A stretch of 64,000 nt of DNA from Echinostoma caproni (Eukaryota > Platyhelminthes > Trematoda > Plagiorchiida > Echinostomatidae): assembly GCA_900618425.1 (NCBI GenBank), contig UZAN01039556.1:35680-99679 (forward strand), in the 5' to 3' direction. The notes beneath the pieces were generated by a model. That model was not told the origin of the DNA, searched no databases, and saw nothing but the letters and a program-made list of their open reading frames with translations. The position numbers and the translations under genes are program-made. Shown piece by piece: positions 1 to 13,000 of the stretch (positions are counted from its first letter, which is position 1; every line of letters begins with the position of its first letter).

Positions 1-3000
1 GGAAACATTAATTTAGGAAGCCTGAGTTAAGTACGCGTTCGGTTTCAGAGAAAAAATTATGATGGTTTTTAAAATACTGCTTTCATCCTATGCAGAAATC
101 AAAGTGAGGGGAACAGTTGAAATATAAAAGGAGTATCGGACATTACTACTTTTGTAATAATATTTGAAAGGTGAATTTATTTAATTGAAAGATGAATCGC
201 ATTTTGTTTTCAAAATTTATTGTTCCGTGAAGACTCCATGATTAGTGTGCGATCCTTATCGATTGCCTCAACAGTTCTGAGGAGTTGAAACTAACAAAAA
301 TCCCGAGATTCTAATGTATTCTGTTTAGCATTAGTCCGTTTTTTGACCCAAAACTAGCTTCGTTTAATCTTCATGAAACTGAATTTATTCTTTAAACCTT
401 CGAGCAAAGTTTGCAAAATATTCGGATTTCCGCAAATGTGCACACTTTTCTTCAAATGTCAGTTGTAACAGTCTTAACCAGAAGTGCGTAAACACTGAAG
501 CTAGATGCTGCCCCGAAGTATGTCACTTGCTTGCGGATAAAAAACGAAACCGGGCCTAATTTTGCCTGCCTACCACAAGAGGACAAATTGTTTCATTTTT
601 TTTATGATATTGTTTTGACCTCGTCCTAACGCCCAAATTGTTTTGAATGCAGTGTTCCACTTGTCAGGTTTCGAGTTCTAAGTGATGTATCAAATGTCAG
701 ATAGCGCATACCGTTCCAATTATGAGTCTCCAAAGATTTAATTGTGAATAACTCCTGAGCGAGAATGATTCAGTTACATTGTAGCAACATTTTACCGACA
801 GCGTTCTTGGTTGTGGAGAAACCTGCAAGATAGTTTTGAGTACAACAGAATTTCTGTTATCAAATCATTCTTTTGCTGTCAGTAAACATGTGGAAACTGT
901 GGAAACTGGCCTTTTGAGTATTCTGTTGAAGGTGTAACAATACAGTGCATACATAACAAATGCCTACATGAGCCGGCAATCCTTCATCATGGTTTTCAAT
1001 TTCAACGCTGACCTATAAAACAGATGGATATAAGCAAAGTACGGAATTCAAACCAACCATGCATTTAAACGAGCGAATGAAAAATATGTCTTAAATGAAT
1101 TGCACTTTCAAAATAATAATGATTTGTTCAGCAAGTCCAAAGGTATTTTGATTTGAATAACTTTTAATTCCCCCACTCACAGGTGGAAATTAACTGGCTC
1201 CATTTTCCCGGAGCAGATGAATCATGGAACCTACAAAGAGAGTCATAGAATAAGCCAAGAATAAGCCAGCGGTAAATATGCAAGCAGTAATCAGTACGTA
1301 AATGAAATCAACTCAGAGCCATGGCAGGAACTGTTTTTCCGAGATCAATAATGTGGAGCTGACCATCAATTTGAATGCTTTATTATAAATTTCCAAAATC
1401 TACCGCTGGCATTCCTCGAGGGAATAATCATCATTTACACAAATCGATTATATGAACTTATCAGCTTAAATGAAAATAAACCCCTTTCGTGTATTTCAAG
1501 GAGTAAAGATATTTCCTAGTTGAGTAGATAAAGTGTATTCGTTTGCAAGTTTTGGTCAACTGGAAGTGTTTCGTTACTTTATAATAGTGCAACTCTCACG
1601 TCTTTATCTTTATATGGTATGCGACCCGGGTGAAACAATTTGGGTTACAGCAGTGTTTGTAGATCAACTGATAGTAGAGAAAAAATAAGACAACTATCTC
1701 TTGGGTTTCATTTCAGTATGATCTTTTTCGGAGCACGTCGAATTTCATCATACAATCCAATAAATCCATTTAAATCCTTCCAGCCTAACTATGGCTTTTG
1801 TTCTTATATATTTAAAGTTGTACACGAAAAAAATTCCATTTAGTTGCGAGAGTAAACGTTCAAATGGAAACAGTATTAGACCAAACTTCATATCTTTGCC
1901 AGGTCAGGTGCATAAATATCAGCAATAAATCTTGAAAAGGTTTGACTAAGTTTCCAAGAGAACACCAAAAATAATATCTTCGTTTTGAAAATAAAGTAAT
2001 ATTGTTTACGAGTTTGTGTAAGTTCTACGTGGCTTATTTATGACTTGCAACCAGATGAAGACTTCTTTTCACTTTGCAGAAATCCCCCGGTTTTGACATC
2101 ATTTGCATCTACTTCTCAACTCCGAACTGCGTTCGCAGACCAAAAAGCGATCTAGGTGACATAATCAAACGGAACATTAATCAAGTTACTACCTTGCCAA
2201 ATGCTTTATTACTCAAAATGATAGACGTCTGTCTTGGAATTCTGTCTTTCCCAAGCAAGCATCAACAAACATCGGACACAAACAGTTCTGTAACGTTCAC
2301 AGAGTATTTGTTTGTAATAAAAGCCTCAGTTGAGGATATCCGTCGTTGTCCTAAATCTTGATGTTCTGTTATGATCTTGTATCTCCATATGCAGATAATA
2401 CTGGATATATGCAAAGGATGCCAGAAGTTAAAACGGTTGACCAGTATTTTATACTCCTAGACTAGATAACTGTGAACGAACCAGAGTTTAGTGAACTCCT
2501 TTTAACAGACGATTAAACATAAAATATATTTGCAACCCTGTCAAATGCCATCAGTAGTTTGACAATTCCACTTGTGAACATGGACAGAACGTTTGTGTCA
2601 GAGCGAGTGACAGTGATTCGATTGGAAATAAGATAACTGCAGTATTGCATTTGGTCATCTTCACTACATCTTTCGATGTTTCTGTTATGGTTTCAAAGTA
2701 TCATCCGCTCTTTGATCATGGATCTAGTTTCGGCTACTCAAAATAAATCAGGGACCGCAGTATGAAAACCTGGTCCATTAACAACGAGAAAAATCAATGG
2801 ACTGAAAACATAATAAATATCCTATGAACTGATGCCTGTCAAGATCACTTGAACGTTCCATTGGGTCTTGCGAGAATCTCTTAAACAATCGTTTTTTAAC
2901 GACTGTTGACGTTTGAGCTGCGCGCCAGACATTCAAGCAGTGCTTTTAAGATGTGAATAGTCATTCCGAATACATGAGAACAGCACGGTGGCACACAGGC

Positions 3001-3687
3001 TTTAGTCACGACATTATTATTCAGCACATTCTTAGCGAAATCTATGCACTACCGTTCTCAATCTGTCTGTTCTATCTGAAACCATGACTATTCTTTGAGC
3101 CTGCCTAGGATATAAAGTGAACTACTCGCATGTGAATGCTCTCACCAGAATCTCAGGTCTTATTCCTTCATTCTACGAGATTCAAAAATTCCTTTGATTG
3201 CATTTCCGAACAACCGTACTCATTCCACTGTTCTAAGCAAACGCTTTTCGTTAACATTCAGGTTTTAATTGAGTTCTCCAGACACATTGTTATCTGTTAT
3301 AATATATAATATATATATGATTCAAAGTCATCCCAGGTTTCGTGATAATTGGAGATTGCGTATAATGATGTAGGTACCCGTACGGATTCAATAAAATACA
3401 CCGTAATTTTCGAATTGTATGATTGTTCTCCCTCCCCGTACACATTTCCTCTTAGGCTATTTCTTCGGTGTAATTAATTACAAATATAAATTGATGCTAG
3501 TCGATTAACGTCACTTTTATTGCGTTAATCAGACACCCGATGGCTTTTCACATTGTGTTGCTATTGATAGGATGCCAGTGTCATTTGTCACGAGCTACTC
3601 CTCACTTGTGAGTAGTACATAAACTAGTTTGAGATTACTTTCAAAGACCAAAAATCAAAACGATTGCTGGGGACAGTTTGGTGGGTT
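1..3687. other. Non-coding sequence, no feature recognised
   Basis: AT-rich sequence. Open frames at 1640-1843 and 2074-2361 (+) are short and show no domain. Nothing else is supported apart from the short TA repeat near 3300. Confidence 0.6.
3298..3319. repeat. Short TA-rich simple repeat
   Basis: About 22 bases of TATAATATATAAT-type sequence. It is short and unremarkable. Confidence 0.7.
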
Positions 3688-3893
3688 TCAAAAAAGAACT
3701 ATCAATTTCTTCATTCATCACCCGTCGTATGGCCAGGGACCGAGAGTGTATGTTTCTGATTAGATGTTTGTGTTATGCATGTCAAATGGGTGATTTACCA
3801 TATAAAATCTCAAATAAACAGGTATCTTCGACGAGCACCGTCTTCTGAAATTATAACAGTATGCATTCTGTTAGCATAAGGCTTCCATTTCAG
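3688..3893 (+). repeat. Dispersed repeat, copy A
   Basis: This segment aligns by eye, with few gaps, to 21316-21503. Shared blocks include TGGCCAGG, GGATTAGAT/TGATTAGAT, GTTATG, AGCACCG and AAATTATAAC in the same order and spacing. The clearest part ends at 3857. I see no ORF or terminal repeats, so the element type is unknown; an old SINE-like, MITE-like or longer degraded element would all fit. Confidence 0.7.
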
Positions 3894-6503
3894 TTAAAAA
3901 TATACATTTTTGGAGTGGCGCAGAAAGTAAAAGGTAATATTGAAAAAAGAGATTTTAATCGCAAACCTGTTTACAAGTTTTTTGAGAACCTGTTCTCTGT
4001 TAACTAGAATACGCTCTAATGAGGGTACCAGAGTTTTACAATGTTTATTAGAGAAGGAACACAACGGTATCAAGATCTAGTTGACGGATGAGAACAACAC
4101 GCATTCAATCGAATTTCGCACAAGTTACTTACAAAATCTTCCTGCGGAATTGAACAGATGATCAGTCCACATAGAAGCAGTTCAAAATCTTTCTTTAGTC
4201 GATTGGAACAAGCAACAGGTAAACAAAAAAAGCAAAACGAAGAAAACACAGTGTGAAGCCAATTTGAAAATAATCGGTGTTTTAAGTGTTGTAAAGACGT
4301 GTGATGCTGCGGTGCATGGACGAGAAAAATAAACACAAAAGTTTAAGATGATTCAATCTTTCCTAATGTGATACCAATTATATTATCACTGGAGTTTTGC
4401 AAATAATAATAGTATTACTAAATTGAAATGGATTCGCACTTTATCTTTTAATAGAACATTTATACAATTCACCATACAAATGTATCCCGTCCAGTCACTG
4501 CATTGCACGTAATCATAAGGGTAACAGAACAGCTTGAGTTACACCTGTTCTGATCACTCTCATGTATCTGTTCCATATTTTTGATGCTTTGGAATAGGTT
4601 GATGCCATTTGGAATTTCTCCATCTACACACTCAAAAACAGTCTCATAGTGTATTACAAGTGACACTATCACATGTATTACCTCAGTAAATAGATCTAAC
4701 TTAATTAGAATTGGGATTGACCACTTCATTCAATGCGTCATCACTTACATCTGGAGACGCGTTCAATCAATGCAGACATTTAGGCTATATCCATGAGACA
4801 ACTAACCTGTTTTCCTTTGAAAATAAATTCATGGCTGAATAATAAAACTATCTATGAAGTAGCGCTAAGCATTACAACAGTTGTTGACCCATATTGTTTA
4901 TGGGGGACCCCTTTTTTCAAAATGGAAGTTGATGTGCATTTCTAAGCATAGGACCATTGATAATTCCATTACCGATGGTCGCTTTTGTTTTTCTGACCTG
5001 AGTTTATGCGTATATCTCTATCCTTTTTGATTTGTGTATTACATTTACGTGAATAATTGATCAAAATGTTCATAAAATCACACTCATCACAATTCAGGCT
5101 CAAGGTTTCTTAAAACTGCATCGTTTGTAGCCAAGATTCATCGGTGGCGTCATACCCCCTGAATGCAAATACTACCCCTATGGTATGTAGAAACGCTCTT
5201 AACTTACCTAGTTTCGACTGTAATGAGAACCGTTCCTGTGTAATATTGTGTAATATCAAAGCTGAAGGATGAATACGGTTATTTGCTCAGATATTTTTAT
5301 TTCCCATTTTTCCGGAGATTTATAATTGAACCTCAACTTGGAGCACTTAAAAATCTCCCTTTTCCTAGGTCACTGATAAGCCACGAATGACAACTTTTCC
5401 TCTTTTCTAAACATAAATAGGTATGTTACAGATTAAAAAAATAATGCATATAAATAATAAAGTTTTACTTTCTTATCTCATCCATAAGCTATAGTTCAAT
5501 CTAATGATACTGGATGTTACCGTTAAAACTAACACGGTTATCGCTTCTAACCTAAAAACAAAGATTGAAGAAAGTGATCATCAAAAATCGAATTACTGTG
5601 CTCTTCTATCATTGTGTCCAATCAGCAAATGAAAATTGTAAAGCATTTCAGGCCGAAAAATACATAGCATCGGTCCAATAAAAATGCAGTTGCAACATAT
5701 AGTACTGGTGCAACTACCCATAGAGTCCACTGCGATTATTTCTCTGTTGCAATAAAGCACCCAATGTTTCTGAAGCATCTAAGAATTTAAAATTCCCATC
5801 ATATCATGATTGCAATAAAAACGAACAGCCCAACATCAAGGTGATCCCATGAGAGAGGGCAAATTAAAAATATTGATCACTAAGAAATTATGATATATTT
5901 TCCTACCGCTTTGTAGTTTTCTTTCATTTGTTGAGAACTTGATGCAACCAGACGTACTGGAGTCCCTTCAATCGAAATACTCAGTTTAAAATACGGCTGC
6001 TTTTAAAAAAGATTAGTAATTCTGTCTCCTTCCCCCGGGATTTTGTTGACAACACATTGCAGCTTTGCGCTTAATGTGAACTAATGAATCGTGAATGCCG
6101 AAGTCTACACTTCCAATGCTGCTACAATTCAAATTCAGTCGATTATTATTTCTAACTTGTTCTTCCTACCCTAGGAAAATGACAAAGAGCGGTCGGTACC
6201 CGATTTATGCTTTCCGTATTTTGTAGGGTGTTCCCCAAAATTTACACTTCGCTTTGATTAACGACCCAGCCGAATCCAGACAGCGCACGGTAGTTCAGTA
6301 GCTTAAACATGTAATCGGCATAAATCGCAAACGATTGATTTGGCGAAGTCGAGCTTGACTTGGATTTGCCCACACCCCACTAACCAGATTTTGTTAGGCA
6401 TTCTCAAAGATATCTTAGATGTGCTCATGCGAAATAGAACGACGTGACTTATTAGTTTTAGGTGACATTCTGATGCTCTTTGTAAGTTAAATGATATCCA
6501 TTT
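3894..6503. other. Non-coding sequence, no feature recognised
   Basis: AT-rich, with only short chance ORFs (for example 4070-4336 and 4469-4729 on the minus strand). No repeat or RNA gene is seen. Confidence 0.6.
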
Positions 6504-6572
6504 TCACAAGCTTTACATTCTGTTCCCGACTCACCGCTTGTCTCGCTCTACACTCAGTACGTAAATGCGATT
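6504..6572 (+). repeat. 69-bp direct repeat, left of assembly gap
   Basis: This segment is repeated at 6944-7012 with a single difference (A at 6517, G at 6957). The run of Ns lies exactly between the copies. It is either one sequence placed twice at the edges of an unclosed gap, or a true tandem repeat with a 440-bp period. Confidence 0.95.
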
Positions 6573-6943
6573 NNNNNNNNNNNNNNNNNNNNNNNNNNNN
6601 NNNNNNNNNNNNNNNNNNNNNNNNNNNNNNNNNNNNNNNNNNNNNNNNNNNNNNNNNNNNNNNNNNNNNNNNNNNNNNNNNNNNNNNNNNNNNNNNNNNN
6701 NNNNNNNNNNNNNNNNNNNNNNNNNNNNNNNNNNNNNNNNNNNNNNNNNNNNNNNNNNNNNNNNNNNNNNNNNNNNNNNNNNNNNNNNNNNNNNNNNNNN
6801 NNNNNNNNNNNNNNNNNNNNNNNNNNNNNNNNNNNNNNNNNNNNNNNNNNNNNNNNNNNNNNNNNNNNNNNNNNNNNNNNNNNNNNNNNNNNNNNNNNNN
6901 NNNNNNNNNNNNNNNNNNNNNNNNNNNNNNNNNNNNNNNNNNN
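6573..6943. other. Assembly gap (371 Ns)
   Basis: This is a run of Ns flanked on both sides by the same 69-bp sequence, which suggests contig ends that overlap but were not merged. Confidence 0.99.
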
Positions 6944-7012
6944 TCACAAGCTTTACGTTCTGTTCCCGACTCACCGCTTGTCTCGCTCTACACTCAGTAC
7001 GTAAATGCGATT
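6944..7012 (+). repeat. 69-bp direct repeat, right of assembly gap
   Basis: This is the second copy of 6504-6572, starting at the first base after the gap. The apparent long ORFs spanning 6491-7075 result from reading through Ns and are not genes. Confidence 0.95.
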
Positions 7013-10000
7013 GAAATTTGTCATTTTGAACGAGTGAAAGGGAGGTTGTTAAAAACGTTTTGGCTGTTCATGTAATCCAGTGCTGTAAAAAACAGGACCA
7101 ATTTTGATCGTCTGTAATCCGTCTGTCGATTTGTGTACGGAATAAGAGCAGCGTTCTCCAGTTCAATGAACCGTCTAACGTATTATGAACAGAATCAATG
7201 TTGTCCAACACTTGTTTGTGCCCTCTCTTAGATGTCTGCGCACATTACCTGGGATTGTAATGTTATATGATGAGCACCATACAAATATTAGTGTGACTCA
7301 ATGCCATGCAGCTGCCAGGATGTTTGATAACGAACGAGAATTATACACTTCAAGTCATTAGATCCAATTCACTGAATGAAAAGAAATTCAATGATTTATC
7401 ACAATAGCGAATTAAAAAAAGAAATCATATACGGCCATAAAAATGCACGCTTGAGCATTTACACCCCATTTAATCAAACAATTTGTTCAGTGAATTCAGT
7501 GACTGGAAGCTGCTCATTGTCTTTACCACCTTAAGAATAAATTCATTTAAACTTCCCACTAACTGAACATAAGTTGTGCTTTTAGAAAGTTTATATTTGT
7601 TCTTACGTTTCCAATTTCTGGGCAACCACGGCTTGTGAAACAAATGTTTCCAGTCTCAGTCCCACGTTGATCTTGCTAATAACCCTGTCGATGAAATGGA
7701 TAATAAACAGCCATACCGGAATGTGGTTGCAAAAATTGTTTGCTCCAACTCCTGTGCACGGTTTCTCACCCACATGCTCCAGAACTGGTCTATTGGGGCC
7801 GTTTTCGAAAAGGTTAACTTCATCTTTGGAGGTAAGAAGCAGCAAATTATTCGGTCCAAATACTTCAAGCTGGTCAGCGACCTAAATTTTCGTTGGCAAC
7901 TACACTTTTGTAGGTGGTGTCATGGAATGAAAACCGAATGCGTTAACAAGAGGACGTCTGCACACTCAGTCCGAGAATGGTATTGAAATGAGATGAGATA
8001 TGCTCTTTTCTGCTTTACCATCATCTTGAAATTTTTCATAACTATTCAGCGCAGATTGTGTTAGCCGTATCTCCAAAAAAAATGGTGCAGGGGTTCTTCC
8101 AACCCCAGAGATTTACCTACTAGTTGCATGGATCTAGTCTTCATCCTCCATCATCTGTTGGAACACCACCAAAACATAGTTTCGATTGAAGACTTTTATA
8201 CGGTTGTGACTACATCGATCGAGCTACCCTGTGTAAATGTTTTTTGAAATACGAAGAACCCGGTACGGCCTACGAGAGTTTTAATAGAAGACAACGGAAA
8301 GCGTGTTAGCTTATGGTGAAAATCCACTCTGCACTCATTGGTTCCTCTACCTCCCCATTTGCCTTCAAATTTGTCATTGGTGGTATTCTTCAATGATCGT
8401 TACTAATGCAAAATCTACAGTGCATTGAAATTTTAATTAAGGTATTTAATGTTCTGTCTCCGTTCAGCGTATCACACGAAACCTTTGAATTTGACGCGAC
8501 GCTCTTTAGTCCAATTCATCATAACACATCGATTTGGTGTTCAGGCCGTTATTGCGCTCGTTCTGATGGGTGACTTGCACGTGAAACGTGAATTCATGGT
8601 GGACAAAAAGGTGCAGATTCGTATTCTGAAGCTATCGCGCATTTCCAGCTAATGCATAAGTTGTGGACTGTCACAGTTGCCCCAATCAGGTGTTACTATC
8701 CTGAAATTCGGTGTAACGCAATAAATATCATTTTGCGGTCAGTATTTGTTTTAAAGGTTCCAAACTGAACAGTGAGATAAAAAAGGAAGACAGGGAGTGT
8801 TCAACTCACTGTTTATTTTGAAACAGAGTAATGCACGAAAAGCGTTTGTAATCGGTGTAGAAACAAATCACACTTATTTCCTTTATTGTCGAGAACATAA
8901 AATTAATGTAGGTGTTTTTAATTGACCGTCAATATTGCATTGATTGAGTGCCTGTATGATTGATATCATTACTTCTTCTAAAAGCAAGTTACTTCATCCC
9001 TTGGGACTAAATGTGAATTTCAAGTGCACGACTTCAATCGACGGGATCTTGCCATCTTCGATTACATGTGTGTCGAGGGAAGGTACTGTCATACCTGACA
9101 CTTTAGAAAGTACTAGGGATGGTTGCATGAACAAATTTCATACAATTGCCTTCCGATACCCAAAATTGTTTCATACTCTTCTCCAAATGGAACGCTGAAG
9201 TTTAGAATTTGACAAAGGGAACCTGGCAAATATTGAACTGCTGCCTTTCAAATGTCTGCAAAGAATTCATATCGTATTATTCCGAAAAGCAGTCATCACT
9301 TAGGAGTGAACTGATTATCAGACTCCTAATTTGTTTACCATTGACTCCCCCCACCCTCCCAATCGACCAATCACTAGCTATGAACGAAAGTGACCCTCTG
9401 GTACAATGTCTACTATCAGACAGAAATGTCACGTGTTCCTGTACAAAATGGAATTAATAGTCTCCTCTATTGTGACGGATACCAGAGGTTTAAACTCGCC
9501 CACTGAGCTGCTTTGGTTGAAGTCACTCGGATCATTTGACAATTTCATTATATAGCCCGGAAACGTCGTCTATTTTGTGCGTGCTCAGTTATTCGTGACG
9601 GAAAATAATGTCTGCATTAGAGGTTACTGCATTGTCCTCTACCCCAGTTTGAACGGCTTTTATGTTACTTAGTATGATTTCTGTTACTGTCACGCCATAA
9701 AATTAAATTCTCAAATACCCACTCAGCTTTATTAGACCATAAATAGAAAAAAACCTGTTGATGAGAAATTGAATCTAATTAATTTAAATAGATTGAAGTT
9801 TCTCGCAGAGATATCGCATCTTATAACCGACAAAGAATCATTTGAACGGCCAAAAATCTTTCCACGTATGCATGCATACCTGCATTAAACAAATCTTCTG
9901 TAGTAACAATCATTTCTTGGTTATGTTTCGAAAGAAACTCGTTTAGTGCGGATATTTTTGAAATGAGTGGTCCTGTGAAGGGTAGCAATGAACTAGGGCC

Positions 10001-13000
10001 ACCGGTATTTGATACGGCTCACTCGGGAAACCGATTCAGAGCTATCAATTTCCGGAGCAAACGGTAAGCAAGAATCTGTTAACGTACAAACACTTTCATA
10101 CAATTTAGAGGGTGAAACAAGAAATTTGTTTAAAGTTACCTAATTTCTTAAAGAATGCCGGATGAATTGTAGATTAGTTGGGACAGTAGCGAAAAAATAG
10201 GTACGGTACGTAGTAAATATGCATAGGCACAGTCTGCACACTGGCGTACCCCGGAGGTTTTCATCATTGGGTTGAACCTCTTTAGATCTAAAGTAATGCA
10301 TTTATCTCTGGCACAGAATTAATCATTAGGCCAGGCTAATAACTAGATGAAACAACCGAAATTTACCAGTTTTCGGAGAAGTATGAAGCAGGGAATAGAT
10401 TCAGAAGCATGTGATTAGTGTGAACCTTTAGGAAGTAAACATTTCAAATTCTTTCAAAGGATTGATGGTTTAGCGCGCAATTCAGAAAATTGTGACCAGG
10501 GTACATCTGTTGGTCTAGAGGGCAAACTAGAAAGGATGTTAGGCGACTTCGGGGAAGGGATGCATGCGCATAAAGATAGCAAAATCGGCTATTTTATGAT
10601 TAACAGAAGTCAAAGCGATAACGGGAGGGTTTGCTCGATGGCAGGACTTAGAATATTTACTAATGGGAACAATTGTTATCGGACTCCAACATTCTACGAT
10701 GGAACGGGTTTGAGAACTATACTAATACTTCAGTGAGGTATATGTCTCCATACGTTCAAAGGAGAGCAGGTTCAATTAGAACCAACAGTTAGGAACGTTC
10801 ATGGAAGAGCGATTATCATCCGTATAGTCACTGTCAAAATGGAGGAGAGATTGTGATGGTAAATGGTGTCTTGGTTAGATATTTGTGAACGGCATCGGAG
10901 AATACTATCAGTATTATGCGAAACTAAGCGTGAGCACCAATGAAATATAAACACAAAACCAATTGACTTCACAAAAATGCTATTGTCTGTTGATTTATGT
11001 ACCAACCTACTGCATAAATTTCTTTCATGCAATATCTCAATTGGTATTACTGATTCTTTTATCTGAAAGAATGTCTCAAAATGTTTGATCAAAATACAAA
11101 CGTGGATAAACCTTGAAAGTTTACTCTCACCTTGCCTTTCTTTTCCAGTGGTTGTTGGTTGAACTTTTAAACAATTGTTGAAGCACTATTGAGATTCTCC
11201 AATAAGCGTTATTTCCAGCAAAACTAACAAAGTAAAATAAGGAGTTCATGTTGATTAAGAACAACCGAAAAAGAAAGAAAATCAATTGTTGCCCACGTTT
11301 CATTGTTGCGATTATTGGCCGTGCATTGCCTAATGATATCAGTGACAATCTGCAATAGGCAACATGGTGCATTCAAATATTCGTGCATCATAGCGTGTGT
11401 GCGGTTTTCTAATGCACTTCTGACGATGAAGCGATCAGATATCACATGCTTTCAAGAAGATATCTAAGTGATTCATGGATGAACCTTCGAAAATTTTTTT
11501 TAATATGTCTGATGCTAGTCTAGTCTACCACCAACCTCGATGAGAGTATGTGTATGAATAAGATGGTCAAAAACCGCCCGAGGTCAACGGTTGGCTGTGT
11601 GCAGAGGAAATCACACAAATCGAAGCAATTCCCTACGCCATGAAGAAGATACGCGAAAGATCCACTGCGGGACGGAATGTATAAACGCAAGGTCGATATT
11701 AGACAAGGTATGCGTCATTTGGCTAGTGGAATAGTTAGCTGGTCTGTGAATGAACAAATTACTGGTCAAATGTGATGCAGCCTGAAGGGATTGGAAATAA
11801 TCACTTTTTAAAAACTTCACCTATATACCTGAGAAAAGCGGGTATGATATTGTACTCACCCTAATGACTCTCTCTTAAAGTAAACTCATTAGAGAAGATG
11901 ATACTTGGTGACGAAATAGTCAGTTTCGAATATTTCAGTGGATGTAATATGGGTCACAGACAATCTTCGTTTCCAATTAATGCGGACAGATAGTTTTTTA
12001 ATTAACAATGTCCTTGTCCATTGGACAAACGGTAATAACTGTTTTCTGACGATTTCTGCTCTGGTTTGGGCTGCCTCTGAAACCAGTAGGCAAGTTATTG
12101 GTAAAACAGTTCATTGTAGATGATGATCAGGACACTGTGCATGTGCTAAATTAGGGGAAGCAAATTCTTTGTCCCGTATATAGACTTGAGTCACATACGG
12201 ATAGCGCGGAAATCACCATAGTTGCACGGAAACTGGCATGAACTTCAAAAACACATAAAACGTGGTGCACATGAACAAGCGATTGGGAACTTGCATGATA
12301 CAATCAGGTTTGGTTTAGGTTCGAATTTGGAAGAGGTATCTTTTATCACTCCAATGTGGTTGAACTATAATCTAATTAATATTTTATGACTTAGCTAACA
12401 CTAGATGTATTTTATTGTCAGGAATGTAGTACAGCATAACATTTCAATTCATGTCGTTATTGAACAATAGGGCAAATGAGTGCATCTCACATTTGGCTGA
12501 TTTTATATACTTTCCCGATGTCGAAAATCAGGCAGAGGAACTGTACGATTCAAATTTGAATTTTGCTATCTTTTCACGATGAGTTTTGCTCTAACTGAAT
12601 GATTCACTTGAATCCCTGCAGTGAATGACCCCGCGTATATAATAGGAACAAGTCTCATGTGGTTCACAGAAATTGATTTTCCACTCATCTAGGAATGTAG
12701 GGTTCCTAACCAACTATCCTGATTGATTTCAAGTAAACTTGATCGATGAGACACAACGTTCATTCGTTCAAAGGATAAATAGACACTCGAAGAGAATTTA
12801 GTAATTCTATCCCTTCTTCACTTTATGTACCATTTTTCGCGAATGAAACAAATGGATTGACGCGTGAGTCGCCCGGTTATCATTCAGCCATGTCCTGCTG
12901 TGAGTTAGCCTCGAGCTGATCAGTCTGATTAGTACGTCACAATAACCGCAATTCGGTGATTCACAATAAGAATGTGAAAAGAAAACGAATTTGTTTACAA

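Noticed and set aside
6491..7075. Long ORFs of 147-194 codons on both strands
   Set aside because: They are created by reading through the 371 Ns; real flanking sequence is only a few dozen codons.
7603..7986. Four overlapping ORFs on both strands
   Set aside because: None shows a domain or good splice borders. Multi-frame openness points to local composition.
12310..12325. GGTTCGAATT, like a tRNA B box
   Set aside because: The closing CC and any cloverleaf arms or A box at the right distance are missing.
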